From positions 1-53,970 of the forward strand of contig NZ_SNAA01000020.1 of NCBI RefSeq assembly GCF_004358695.1: a DNA stretch of 53,970 nt. The letters run 5' to 3'. Of the stretch, positions 25,983 through 34,615 are shown in pieces (positions within the stretch are counted from its first letter, which is position 1; every line of letters starts with the position of its first letter). The stretch comes from Palleronia sediminis (GTDB taxonomy: Bacteria > Pseudomonadota > Alphaproteobacteria > Rhodobacterales > Rhodobacteraceae). Made by a program: the position numbers and the translations under genes. The notes below the pieces were generated by a model that was given only the letters and a program-made list of their open reading frames with translations, did no database searches and was not told the DNA's origin.

Positions 25983-27641
25983 TCAGCGCCGGTCGCGCCA
26001 GCGGTTCGCGATGGGATAGCGGCGGTCGAGCCAGAAGGCCCGCGGGCTGAGCCGCGGGCCGGGGGCGGACTGGAACCGCTTGTATTCGCCCGCATAGATC
26101 AGCCCCTCGACCTTTTCGACGGTGGCCCGGTCGAACCCCTGCGCCACCACCTCGGCCACGCTCGCCTCGCGGTCGATAAGCGCCTCGAGGATGACGTCGA
26201 GATCGGCATAGGGCGGCAGGCTGTCCTCGTCGCGCTGATCGGCGCGCAGCTCGGCCGAAGGGGGCTTGTCGATGACGCGGGGGGGGATGACCTCGCCCGC
26301 GGGGCCCTTCATCCAGGGGCGGTGATGGGCGTTGCGCCAGCGGCAGATGTCGAACACGCGGGTCTTGTAGAGATCCTTGATCGGGTTGTAGCCGCCCGCC
26401 ATGTCGCCATAGATCGTGGCATAGCCCACGGCGACCTCGGATTTGTTGCCCGTGGTCAGCAGCATCTCGCCGAACTTGTTGCTGAGCGCCATGAGCGTCA
26501 GGCCGCGCAGCCGCGACTGGATGTTCTCTTCGGCGAGATCGGGCGCGCACCCCTCGAACAGCGGCGCCAGCGCCTGCGTCACCGCCGCGCGCGGCCCTTC
26601 GATCGACACCTCGTCCAGACGGCAGCCGAGGCCATGCGCCACCGCCGCCGCATCGTCGAGCGAGGCCTGCGTGGTGTATTCCGACGGCAGCATGACGCAG
26701 CGCAGGTTCTCGGGCCCCAGCGCGTCGGCCGCGATGGCCGCGACGATGGCGCTGTCGACCCCGCCCGAAAGCCCGAGGATCACCCTTGGAAACCCGGTCT
26801 TGCGGCAGTAATCGCCCAGGCCCGTGACCATGGCGCGGTAATCCTGCTCGAGCGTATCGGGCAGGATCGCCCTTTCGCCCGGTTCGGCCCGCCAGCCGTC
26901 GTCGTGGCGGGTGAAATCGACATGGACCAGCGCCTCGTCGAACAGCGGAAGCTGATGCGCGAGCCGCCCGTGCGGGTTCAGCACGAACGACCCGCCGTCG
27001 AACACCTGGTCGTCCTGCCCGCCCACCATGTTGAGATAGACCAGCGGCAGCCCGGTCTCGACCGTGCGCGCGACCATGTGGCCCAGCCGCGTGTCGAACT
27101 TGCCCCGGTAATAGGGCGAGCCGTTGGGCACCACGAGGATCTCGGCGCCCGATTCCGCCAGCGCCTCGGCCACGTCCTCGGACCAGGCGTCCTCGCAGAT
27201 CGGCACGCCCACCCTGAGCGGGCCGATCGCGACCGGACCCGAGATGGCGCCCGCGTCGAACACCCGCTTTTCGTCGAAGACGTTGTAATTGGGCAGCCGG
27301 TGCTTGAGCACCCGCGCCTTGACCAGCCCGCCCACGCAGATCCACCAGGCGTTGTAGAGCTCGGCGCCAAAGGCATAGGGCCCGCCGATCCCCAGCGCGG
27401 GGCCATCGGCACATTCGGCGGCGAGCCGCTCGATCGTGGCCATGGCGTCGGCGGTAAAGGCCGGCTTCTGCGCGAGGTCCTGCACTTGGTAGCCGGTCAC
27501 GAACATCTCGGGCAGCGCCACCATGTCGGCGCCCGCGTCGCGCGCCGCCGCCCAGGCATCGCGGGCCTTGGCCGCGTTGCCCTCGAGATCCCCAACGGTC
27601 GGGTTCGACTGCGCGACGGTCAGCCGGAAGCGGTCGGTCAT
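25983..27641 (-). CDS. nadE: NAD+ synthase, glutamine-hydrolysing
   Basis: A 552-residue two-domain enzyme. Residues 1-250 are a nitrilase-type glutaminase (ALPEMFVTGYQ with the catalytic Glu, ICEDAWSED with the catalytic Cys). Residues about 270-552 are the ATP-pyrophosphatase synthetase, with the P-loop LGLSGGVDSAIVAAIA and TTGNKSEVAVGYAT. It amidates deamido-NAD to NAD using glutamine nitrogen. It is a single-gene unit divergent from the MORN-repeat gene. Length is normal for the proteobacterial glutamine-dependent form. Confidence 0.95.
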   Translation of the reverse strand: MTDRFRLTVAQSNPTVGDLEGNAAKARDAWAAARDAGADMVALPEMFVTGYQVQDLAQKPAFTADAMATIERLAAECADGPALGIGGPYAFGAELYNAWWICVGGLVKARVLKHRLPNYNVFDEKRVFDAGAISGPVAIGPLRVGVPICEDAWSEDVAEALAESGAEILVVPNGSPYYRGKFDTRLGHMVARTVETGLPLVYLNMVGGQDDQVFDGGSFVLNPHGRLAHQLPLFDEALVHVDFTRHDDGWRAEPGERAILPDTLEQDYRAMVTGLGDYCRKTGFPRVILGLSGGVDSAIVAAIAADALGPENLRCVMLPSEYTTQASLDDAAAVAHGLGCRLDEVSIEGPRAAVTQALAPLFEGCAPDLAEENIQSRLRGLTLMALSNKFGEMLLTTGNKSEVAVGYATIYGDMAGGYNPIKDLYKTRVFDICRWRNAHHRPWMKGPAGEVIPPRVIDKPPSAELRADQRDEDSLPPYADLDVILEALIDREASVAEVVAQGFDRATVEKVEGLIYAGEYKRFQSAPGPRLSPRAFWLDRRYPIANRWRDRR

Positions 27642-27804
27642 GGCGGCATCCTTCGGGGGTTTCGACCGAGCGATGTATCAGAACGCCGCCCGATGGAAAG
27701 GGCGCGGCCGGGAAAGTCGTTGCGGCACGGGCGGGCCGTGGCTAGGTTCGGGCGGCACAGGAAACAGGCCCCGCAGGCGGGCGCCGCTCCCGAAAGGCCA
27801 TCCG

Positions 27805-29274
27805 ATGTCGCGTGTCGCCGCCGCCCTTCTGATCTCTGCCGCCGTTCTCGCCGCGGCACCGGTGCCGGCGCAGGACGGCGATATCGAGACCAAGCAATAC
27901 GAGGATGGCGGCATCTACGAGGGCACGTTCCGCGACGGCCGCCAGCACGGGACCGGCACCTATCGCCTGCCCAACGGCTATGAATACAGCGGCGATTGGG
28001 TCGATGGCGAGATCCGCGGCACCGGCACGGCGCGCTTTCCCAACGGCTCGGTCTACGAGGGCGAGTTCGCCGCCGGCCGCCCCGAGGGCCGCGGGCGCAT
28101 CACCTATGCCGACGGCGCCACCTTCGAGGGGGACTGGTCGGCCGGCGTGATCGACGGCACCGGGCTGGCGGTCTATGCCAACGGCGTCCGCTACGAAGGC
28201 GATTTTCGCCGCGGCAGTCGCCACGGACAGGGTCGGATGGAAACGCCGACGGGCTATGTCTACGAAGGCCAGTGGGTCGATGGCGAAAAGGAAGGCCAGG
28301 GCCGCATCGCCTATCCCGACGGCGCGATCTACGAGGGCGGCATGGCCGATGGCAAGCGTTCGGGCCAGGGCACGCTGACCCTGCCCGACGGGCTGAGCTA
28401 TGTCGGCGAATGGCAGGACGGCGAGATGACCGGAACCGGCATCCTCACCCAGCCCAACGGCGATGTCTACGAGGGCGCGCTGGTCGCGGGCGCGCGCCAG
28501 GGCGAGGGCGAGGTGCGCTATGCCGACGGCTCGGTCTATCGCGGCGGCTTCGAGCAGGACCGCCGCCATGGCACGGGCACCTTCACCCGGCCCGATGGCT
28601 ACAGCTTCACCGGAACGTGGGAGGCCGGCCGCATCCAGGGCGAGGGCGAGGCCGTCTATGCCGATGGCGCGACCTATACCGGGATGTTCCGCGACGACGA
28701 ACCCGATGGCGAGGGCAGCATCGTCTATCCCGACGGCTCGCGCTATACGGGCGGCTGGTCGCAGGGCGTGATCTCGGGCGAGGGCAGCTTTACCTACGAG
28801 AACGGCGCGGTCTACGAGGGCAGCTTTGCCGCCGCCCGCCCCGAGGGGCGCGGCACGCTCACCCTGCCCGACGGGACGGTCTACGAGGGCGAGTGGTCCG
28901 ACGGGGTGCGGCAGGGACAGGGGCGGATCTCGTTCCCCGACGGCTCGACCTACGAGGGCGATTTCGCAGGCAACCTGCGCGACGGCACCGGGACGATCAC
29001 CTATGCCGACGGGTCGAGCTATACGGGCGGCTGGCAGGACGGGGTGATCCACGGCGAAGGGGTCGCGCGCTATGCCAACGGCGATGTCTACGAGGGCGGG
29101 TTCGCCGACGGCCTGCGCGCGGGGTTCGGCACCGTCACCTATGCCGATGGCACCCGCGAAAGCGGCCAGTGGACGGCAGGCGCGCTGACCGAACCGGCCG
29201 AGCCCGAGACGGAGGCGGAAGGGGGCGACACCGCCGCCGAGATCGCCGATCCCGCAGCCGAGGCGGTGGAGTAG
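27805..29274 (+). CDS. exported MORN-repeat protein (18 full repeats)
   Basis: A 489-residue protein: signal peptide (MSRVAAALLISAAVLAAAPVP, cut near AQDGD), then an almost uninterrupted run of 23-residue MORN units from about residue 34 to 470. I count 18 full units and a degenerate nineteenth, each like G-x2-Y-E-G-x-W/F-x2-G-x3-G-x-G-x4-P-x. A 30-residue acidic tail follows. MORN units stack as beta hairpins into a rod and in known cases mediate dimerisation or scaffolding. The signal peptide places it in the periplasm or outside. Units alternate Phe and Trp at the seventh core position, with the phase shifting around units 7-10. Partner and function unknown. Confidence 0.88.
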   Translation: MSRVAAALLISAAVLAAAPVPAQDGDIETKQYEDGGIYEGTFRDGRQHGTGTYRLPNGYEYSGDWVDGEIRGTGTARFPNGSVYEGEFAAGRPEGRGRITYADGATFEGDWSAGVIDGTGLAVYANGVRYEGDFRRGSRHGQGRMETPTGYVYEGQWVDGEKEGQGRIAYPDGAIYEGGMADGKRSGQGTLTLPDGLSYVGEWQDGEMTGTGILTQPNGDVYEGALVAGARQGEGEVRYADGSVYRGGFEQDRRHGTGTFTRPDGYSFTGTWEAGRIQGEGEAVYADGATYTGMFRDDEPDGEGSIVYPDGSRYTGGWSQGVISGEGSFTYENGAVYEGSFAAARPEGRGTLTLPDGTVYEGEWSDGVRQGQGRISFPDGSTYEGDFAGNLRDGTGTITYADGSSYTGGWQDGVIHGEGVARYANGDVYEGGFADGLRAGFGTVTYADGTRESGQWTAGALTEPAEPETEAEGGDTAAEIADPAAEAVE

Positions 29275-29326
29275 GTTAAAGCGATCTCTCAGCTTCGTCC
29301 TTCAGGGCGCTGACAGGTAACGGAAA

Positions 29327-30853
29327 TCACACGATATAGCCGAGGTTCATCCGGGCGAGAAAGGCGTCGCCCTCGGCCAGGATCGTCTCGCGCTTGTCCT
29401 CGGCCATTCGGTCGAAACTGCGATACATCTGAGCCATGCGCGGGTTCCGCGCGAAGCGGTCGCGGTGCCGGATGAGGAAATGCCAGTAGAGCAGGTTGAA
29501 CGGGCAGGCTCCCGGCCCCGTCTTGACCTTGGCCGAATAGCTGCATGACTTGCAGTAATCCGACATCCGGTCGATGTAATTCGCCGATGAGACATAGGGT
29601 TTCGAGCCGACGATCCCGCCGTCGGCGTGCTGGCTCATCCCGATCACGTTGGCCGACATGACCCATTCATAGGCATCGGCATAGACGCTCATGTACCAAT
29701 GCTGCACCGCTTGTGGCGACAGCCCGGCGACAAGGGCGAAATTGCCCGTGACCATGAGCCTCTGGATATGGTGGGCATAGGCCTCTTTCCGCGTCTGCTC
29801 AACGGTTTGCGCGATGCAGTTCATGCGCGTCTCGCCGCCCCAGAAGAACCCCGGCAGCGCGCGGTCATGGCCCAGCACGTTGCGCGCGGCATAGTCAGGC
29901 CCCTCGAGGAAATAGATGCCGCGGATGTATTCGCGCCAGCCGATGACCTGCCGGATGAACCCCTCGACCGCGTTCAGCGGGGCGGCACCGGCCTTCCACG
30001 CCGCCTCGGCCGCGCGGCAGACCTGCATCGGCGCGAGAAGCCCCGCGTTGAGATAGAGCCCGATGACGCCGTGAAACAGGAACGCGTCGCCCTGCACCAT
30101 CGCGTCCTGGTAATCGCCGAACCGGGGCAGCGCGACGGCGACGAAGCGTTCGAGCGCGCGCGCGGCCTCGTCATGGTCGGTGGCGAACCAGAAATCGTCC
30201 AGCGTGCCGAAATTGTTGCCGAAACGGCGGCCGACCAGGTCAAGCACCTCTTGCGTCGCGGCATCGGGGGCGAACCGCATCGGGCCGGGCGTCGCGAGCC
30301 CCTTGGGCGGCGGGCGGCGATTGTCGTGGTCATAGTTCCACTGACCGCCCGCGGGGGTGCCGTCTGCCTCCATCAGCAGGCCGGTGCGGCGGCGCATGTC
30401 GCGATAGAACCACTCCATCCGCAATTCCTTGCGCCCCTCGGCCCAATCGCGAAACAGTTTGTGCGGGGCAAGGAAACGATCATCGGCCAGTTGCGTGACA
30501 TGCAGCGGCAGCGCGTCCAGCGCGGCGATGAGGCGCCATTCGCCGGGCTGGGTGGCGATCACCTCGGTCGCGCCATGCTCGGTGGCGCGGCGCAACAGCT
30601 CGCCCGTGATCGAGCCCGCGTTCTCGGGATCGTCGAGCGTGGTATAGGCCACATTTCGCCCCTCGGCGCGCAGCCGGGCGGCGAACTTGCGCATCGCGGC
30701 AAAGAGAAACGCGACTTTCTTGGGGTGGTGGGGGACATAGCCGGCCTCTTCGGCGACCTCGGCCATGACGATCAGATCGTCGGGCCGCGCCGCGCCCAGC
30801 GCCGACAGGTCGGGCGAAAGCTGGTCGCCCAGCACGAGGATCAGGCGCCTCAC
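29327..30853 (-). CDS. FeS-type bacterial cryptochrome/photolyase (PhrB-like)
   Basis: A 508-residue protein of the FeS-BCP class, whose characterised member PhrB is a (6-4) photolyase. The four Cys of the iron-sulfur cluster are present at C346, C434, C437 and C450 (YCKSCS and GPGACPFN), each offset by four from my recollection of the PhrB positions. The N-terminal RRLILVLGDQLSPDLSAL and the FAD-domain stretches YEWVMSANVIGMSQHADGG and LPGFFWGG are typical. It repairs UV-damaged DNA in light, or signals. The GTG at 30853 overlaps the SDR stop as GTGA, so the two are translationally coupled. Confidence 0.9.
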   Translation of the reverse strand: MRRLILVLGDQLSPDLSALGAARPDDLIVMAEVAEEAGYVPHHPKKVAFLFAAMRKFAARLRAEGRNVAYTTLDDPENAGSITGELLRRATEHGATEVIATQPGEWRLIAALDALPLHVTQLADDRFLAPHKLFRDWAEGRKELRMEWFYRDMRRRTGLLMEADGTPAGGQWNYDHDNRRPPPKGLATPGPMRFAPDAATQEVLDLVGRRFGNNFGTLDDFWFATDHDEAARALERFVAVALPRFGDYQDAMVQGDAFLFHGVIGLYLNAGLLAPMQVCRAAEAAWKAGAAPLNAVEGFIRQVIGWREYIRGIYFLEGPDYAARNVLGHDRALPGFFWGGETRMNCIAQTVEQTRKEAYAHHIQRLMVTGNFALVAGLSPQAVQHWYMSVYADAYEWVMSANVIGMSQHADGGIVGSKPYVSSANYIDRMSDYCKSCSYSAKVKTGPGACPFNLLYWHFLIRHRDRFARNPRMAQMYRSFDRMAEDKRETILAEGDAFLARMNLGYIV

Positions 30854-31512
30854 CACGGGATCGGCCGCCCGGCATAGTCGAAGAACCCGCCGCTGTCGCC
30901 GGGGCCGAGCCCGTCCAGCGTGTCGAGCAGGTTCGCCGCCGCCTGCGCGGGCGTCACCTTGTCGTGGTCGGGATAATCGGCGGTGAACTCGGTCGCGACT
31001 GTGCCGGGATGCAGGCAGACGATGACGGCCTCGCGGCGCATCCGCCCGATCTCGACCGCGGCGCCGTGGATCAGGCTGTTGAGCGCGGCCTTGGACGTGC
31101 GGTAGGAATACCACCCCCCGAGCCCGTTATCCCCGATGGAACCCACGCGCGCCGACAGCGCCGCAAAGACGAAACGGCGGTCGCGGGGGATGCGGTCGCG
31201 CAGGTGTTTCAGCACCAGCGCCGGGCCCAGCGCGTTGAGGCGGAACTGCGCCACCGGCTCTTCGGGGCCGAGATCCCTGAGCTGCTTTTCGGGCCTGTCG
31301 CGGGTCGAGGTCAGCGCCCCGGTGGCGACAAGGACAAGGTCGGGCAGCGGGTCGATCCCGTCGAGATGGGCCGCAATGCTGGATTCGTCCGTGATGTCGA
31401 ACCCGTCATCCGCACGCGACAGGCTCGCGGTCTCGACGCCGCGCGCTTTCAGTTTCGCGACGATCGCACCGCCTATCCCGCCCGATCCGCCGATGATCAA
31501 TGCAGATTTCAT
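30850..31512 (-). CDS. short-chain dehydrogenase/reductase (C-factor type)
   Basis: A 220-residue SDR. NAD(P) motif GGSGGIG at residues 8-14, the catalytic Ser in ALSARVGSIGDN and the YxxxK pair in YSYRTSKAALN are complete. The closest style is the CsgA/C-factor-like group with unknown substrates. Its stop overlaps the GTG start of the photolyase (30850-30853), making a two-gene operon SDR-photolyase. The ATG at 31512 is used because the upstream extension is Arg/Gly-rich noise. Confidence 0.88.
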   Translation of the reverse strand: MKSALIIGGSGGIGGAIVAKLKARGVETASLSRADDGFDITDESSIAAHLDGIDPLPDLVLVATGALTSTRDRPEKQLRDLGPEEPVAQFRLNALGPALVLKHLRDRIPRDRRFVFAALSARVGSIGDNGLGGWYSYRTSKAALNSLIHGAAVEIGRMRREAVIVCLHPGTVATEFTADYPDHDKVTPAQAAANLLDTLDGLGPGDSGGFFDYAGRPIPW

Positions 31513-31649
31513 GCCACCTCCCCTGCCCCGCGGCCCCCGCATCGGCGGACCCCCGCGCCCCGCGTGACGCGGGCGCGGTCTGCTAGATGCCCGGCACGAC
31601 GCCGCAATCAAGGGGTTTTCATTGTCGCAGCCGCGGCTATTGTGCGCGC

Positions 31650-31700
31650 ATGACCTGTGCGATCCGCCCGTTCGGCCTGCTTCTGCTTACCCGCCCTTGA
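31650..31700 (+). CDS. leuL: predicted leucine leader peptide
   Basis: A 16-residue frame, MTCAIRPFGLLLLTRP, begins 128 bases before leuA. Residues 10-13 are four consecutive leucines (CTG CTT CTG CTT) close to the stop, the hallmark of a leucine attenuator leader. Its TGA forms the first bases of a hairpin with ACGCTCA, and an alternative pairing follows. No long T-tract is visible, so the outcome may be a rho-dependent or translational switch. The peptide is predicted solely from composition, position and structure. Confidence 0.6.
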   Translation: MTCAIRPFGLLLLTRP

Positions 31701-31741
31701 GCGTGCCCGCCGGCGCGACGCTCAGGGGTATGCAGCGCCGG
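31698..31741 (+). promoter_or_regulatory. alternative hairpins of the leuA leader
   Basis: TGAGCGT (31698-31704) pairs perfectly with ACGCTCA (31718-31724). The loop segment CCGGCGC (31710-31716) pairs instead with GCGCCGG (31735-31741). The two pairings interlock and cannot both form simply. A ribosome stalled on the Leu codons just upstream would block the first and favour the second. AAGGA before leuA lies about 20 bases further on. Confidence 0.5.
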
Positions 31742-31777
31742 GGCGCAGAACGGTAAACGCACAAGGAAAGATCCCCC

Positions 31778-33349
31778 ATGACCACCGGTATTTCAGGCGA
31801 CCGCGTCCTGATCTTCGACACGACGCTGCGCGACGGCGAACAATCGCCCGGCGCCACCATGAGCCATAGCGAAAAGCTCGAGATCGCCGAGCTGCTGGAC
31901 GAGATGGGCGTCGACATCATCGAGGCCGGGTTTCCCATCGCCTCCGAAGGCGATTTCGCCGCCGTGCGGGAAATCTCGCAGCGCGCGAAACAGGCCACGA
32001 TCTGCGGGCTGGCGCGGGCCAACCTCAAGGATATCGACCGCTGCTGGGAGGCCGTGCGTCACGCGAAATCCCCACGCATCCATACCTTCATCGGCACCTC
32101 GCCGCTGCACCGCGCCATCCCGAACCTCACGCAGGACGAGATGGCCGAGCGCATCCACCAGACCGTGACCCATGCGCGCAACCTCTGCGACAACGTGCAA
32201 TGGTCGCCGATGGACGCCACGCGCACCGAGTGGGATTACCTCAGGCGCACGGTCGAGATCGCGATCCGGGCCGGGGCCACGACGATCAACATTCCCGACA
32301 CCGTGGGCTATACCGCGCCGGTGGAATCGGCCGACCTGATCCGGCGCCTGATCGCCGAGGTCGAGGGGGCCGAGGACGTGGTCTTTGCCACGCATTGCCA
32401 TAACGATCTGGGCATGGCGACGGCCAACAGCCTCGCCGCGGTCGAGGGCGGCGCGCGCCAGATCGAATGCACGATCAACGGGTTGGGCGAACGCGCCGGC
32501 AACACCGCGCTCGAAGAGGTGGTGATGGCGATGAAGGTGCGCCACGACATCATCCCCTATTCCACCCGCATCGACACCACCAAGATCATGCATGTCTCGC
32601 GCCGCGTCGCGACGGTCTCGGGGTTCCAGGTGCAGTTCAACAAGGCCATCGTCGGCAAGAACGCCTTTGCGCATGAATCGGGCATCCACCAGGACGGGAT
32701 GCTCAAGAACGCCGAGACCTTCGAGATCATGCGCCCCGCCGATATCGGGCTCAAGGACACCTCCATCGTCATGGGCAAGCATTCGGGCCGGGCGGCGCTG
32801 CGCTCCAAGCTGCGCGAGCTGGGCTACGAGCTGGCCGACAACCAGTTGCAGGACGTGTTCGTACGGTTCAAGGCGCTCGCCGACCGCAAGAAGGAAGTCT
32901 ATGACGAGGATCTCGAGGCCTTGGTGGCCGCACGCGACACGGCCGAGGAAACGCTCGAGCTCAAGTTCCTTCGCGTCATCTGCGGCACCGAGGCGCCGCA
33001 ATCGGCCGATCTCATCCTGCGCATCGACGACACTGAAAAGCGCGTTACCGCCAAGGGCGACGGCCCCGTGGACGCGGCCTTCAACGCGATCAAGGCGCTG
33101 GTCGATCACAGCGCGCGGTTGCAGCTCTACCAGGTCCATGCCGTGACCGAGGGCACCGACGCGCAGGCCACCGTGACCGTGCGCCTCGAAGAAGCGGGCC
33201 GCGTCGTCACCGGGCAATCCGCCGATACCGATACCGTCGTCGCCAGCGCGCGGGCCTATATCGCCGCGCTGAACCGGCTGCTGGTCAAGCGGCGCACGGT
33301 TCCCGAAGGCGCCGATACCAAGGCCGTGAGCTACCGCGACACGGTCTGA
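31778..33349 (+). CDS. leuA: 2-isopropylmalate synthase
   Basis: A 523-residue enzyme of standard length. Catalytic domain: IFDTTLRDGEQSPGATM at the N-terminus and the metal motif ATHCHNDLGMATAN; C-terminal domain for leucine feedback from about residue 390. It condenses 2-oxoisovalerate with acetyl-CoA, committing carbon to leucine. AAGGAAAG precedes the ATG. A candidate leader peptide and hairpins lie upstream, so leucine supply may also control expression. Downstream are two large inverted repeats and then the HWE kinase. Confidence 0.96.
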   Translation: MTTGISGDRVLIFDTTLRDGEQSPGATMSHSEKLEIAELLDEMGVDIIEAGFPIASEGDFAAVREISQRAKQATICGLARANLKDIDRCWEAVRHAKSPRIHTFIGTSPLHRAIPNLTQDEMAERIHQTVTHARNLCDNVQWSPMDATRTEWDYLRRTVEIAIRAGATTINIPDTVGYTAPVESADLIRRLIAEVEGAEDVVFATHCHNDLGMATANSLAAVEGGARQIECTINGLGERAGNTALEEVVMAMKVRHDIIPYSTRIDTTKIMHVSRRVATVSGFQVQFNKAIVGKNAFAHESGIHQDGMLKNAETFEIMRPADIGLKDTSIVMGKHSGRAALRSKLRELGYELADNQLQDVFVRFKALADRKKEVYDEDLEALVAARDTAEETLELKFLRVICGTEAPQSADLILRIDDTEKRVTAKGDGPVDAAFNAIKALVDHSARLQLYQVHAVTEGTDAQATVTVRLEEAGRVVTGQSADTDTVVASARAYIAALNRLLVKRRTVPEGADTKAVSYRDTV

Positions 33350-33361
33350 GCGGTCTTTCGC

Positions 33362-33407
33362 GCGCGCCGGCCGGATCGTGCCGGCGCGCCCCCTCCCGGC
33401 ACGATCC
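33362..33407 (+). terminator. two interlocking hairpins downstream of leuA
   Basis: GCGCGCCGGC (33362-33371) pairs perfectly with GCCGGCGCGC (33380-33389). GGATCGTGCCGG (33373-33384) pairs perfectly with CCGGCACGATCC (33396-33407). The second stem uses the loop and right arm of the first, so they are mutually exclusive. There is no T-tract. It starts 13 bases after the leuA stop and probably ends or attenuates transcription. Confidence 0.55.
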
Positions 33408-33501
33408 TGCCGCCGTTTCGGCGCCGCAAAGGGGGGGGATGGCGCGTTTCGTGCGATCCGGCCTATAAGGTCGGTTCAAGTTCGAGGCGCGGAGCGGCAT
33501 C

Positions 33502-34545
33502 ATGTCCATCGAAAGCCCGATGAACGACAGCGATATCGGCTTCACCCGTTTTATCGGTGGCGGGCTCGAGGCGGCCGTGGTCGCCATGCTCGAGCAGACG
33601 CAGGACTGCGTCAAACTGATCGACCGCGACGGCACGCTGGCCTTCATGAATGCCAACGGCCGCAAGGCGATGGCGATGGACGGCACCGCGCCCGTGAGCG
33701 GTATCGCCTGGCCGATGCTCTGGCCGGGCGAAAGCCGCCCGCAGATCGAGGCCGCGCTTGCCGCCGCGCTGCGCGGCGAGCGGAGCCGGTTCAAGGCATT
33801 CTGCCCGACCGTTAGGGGCGAGCCGCGCTGGTGGGACGTGTCGGTGTCGCCCATCCGGGGCGCGGATGGCGCGGTGGGCCATGTCCTCGCCACCTCGCGC
33901 GACATCACGCCTTTCATCGACGCGCTCGACGACGAGCGGGACAAACGGCTCGAGGCCGAGCGGAACTCCGAGATCCAGACGCTCGTCGCGGACGAGACGC
34001 GGCACCGGCTCAAGAACGTGCTGGCCATCGTCGGCTCGATCTCGAACGTGCTGGTGCGCCGGTCGGGGACGCTGGCCGAATACCGCCAGCGATTCGCGCG
34101 GCACCTGCAATCGCTGGCCAATGCGCAGGATCTTTTGGGGGCCCGCGGCGGGGCGCGTGGCGATCTGGGCAGTTTCGTGGCCGATGCGCTGGGCGCGGGC
34201 GGCAACGATCCGCGCGTGGTGCTGGGCGCCATGCCGGACGACCCCATCTCGGACCAGTCGGCGCAGGTGATGGCGCTGGTGCTGGGCGAGCTGCACACCA
34301 ACGCGGTCAAGCACGGTGCGCTCGGCACGGCCGGGGGGCGGGTGACGCTCGACGCGGCCTGCGCGGGCGGCACGGCGCGGTTCACATGGGCCGAGGATCA
34401 CGGCCACCCCGTCGCGCCCGTCGAGATCGCGGGCGGCGCGGGCAGCGAGCTTATGCGCGGCATGCTGGCCACCGATGACGGGGCGCCGGTCTTTGACTGG
34501 GGGCCGCGGGGGCTGACCGTCAGATTCGCGGTTCCGCTGGTCTAG
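33502..34545 (+). CDS. HWE-type sensor histidine kinase with PAS-like domain
   Basis: A 347-residue soluble kinase. Residues about 25-140 look like a PAS domain (ending [13 protein letters not shown]). The phosphoacceptor box is [18 protein letters not shown] with His168, the N box [12 protein letters not shown] is at 263-274, and a W-x-E element (FTWAEDHG) follows, which together mark the HWE/HisKA_2 class. No transmembrane segment and no LOV cysteine motif are visible, so the signal is cytosolic and not flavin-LOV light. No response regulator gene is nearby. It stands between leuA and bchE; any link to photosynthesis control is inference. Confidence 0.82.
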   Translation: MSIESPMNDSDIGFTRFIGGGLEAAVVAMLEQTQDCVKLIDRDGTLAFMNANGRKAMAMDGTAPVSGIAWPMLWPGESRPQIEAALAAALRGERSRFKAFCPTVRGEPRWWDVSVSPIRGADGAVGHVLATSRDITPFIDALDDERDKRLEAERNSEIQTLVADETRHRLKNVLAIVGSISNVLVRRSGTLAEYRQRFARHLQSLANAQDLLGARGGARGDLGSFVADALGAGGNDPRVVLGAMPDDPISDQSAQVMALVLGELHTNAVKHGALGTAGGRVTLDAACAGGTARFTWAEDHGHPVAPVEIAGGAGSELMRGMLATDDGAPVFDWGPRGLTVRFAVPLV

Positions 34546-34550
34546 AGCGG

Positions 34551-34573
34551 GTTTTCGCGCAAGCACCGAAAAC
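34551..34573 (+). terminator. stem-loop between the HWE kinase and bchE
   Basis: GTTTTCG and CGAAAAC form a seven-pair stem around a nine-base loop, starting six bases after the kinase stop. It probably isolates the kinase transcript from the bchE promoter, whose FNR-like site begins ten bases later. Confidence 0.45.
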
Positions 34574-34582
34574 GCCCGAAGT

Positions 34583-34596
34583 TTGATCCATGTCAA
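34583..34596 (+). promoter_or_regulatory. FNR/FnrL-like site upstream of bchE
   Basis: TTGAT-CCAT-GTCAA matches the FNR consensus TTGAT-N4-ATCAA at nine of ten defined bases. FnrL activates tetrapyrrole and bchE genes at low oxygen in Rhodobacter. Its right half overlaps the first PpsR-like palindrome by six bases. Confidence 0.7.
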
Positions 34597-34608
34597 CGAA
34601 TGGCGACA
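34591..34608 (+). promoter_or_regulatory. PpsR/CrtJ-type palindrome 1 upstream of bchE
   Basis: TGT-N12-ACA, the consensus of the oxygen- and light-responsive repressor PpsR/CrtJ. Here the dyad extends to CCATGTC/GACATGG, seven perfect base pairs around ten bases. It overlaps the FNR-like site and lies 44 bases before the ATG. Confidence 0.75.
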
Positions 34609-34615
34609 TGGGAAC

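Noticed and set aside
33575-33930. LOV blue-light domain in the HWE kinase
   Set aside because: The PAS-like region lacks the flavin-binding cysteine motif (NCRFLQ type); no evidence for a flavin photoreceptor.
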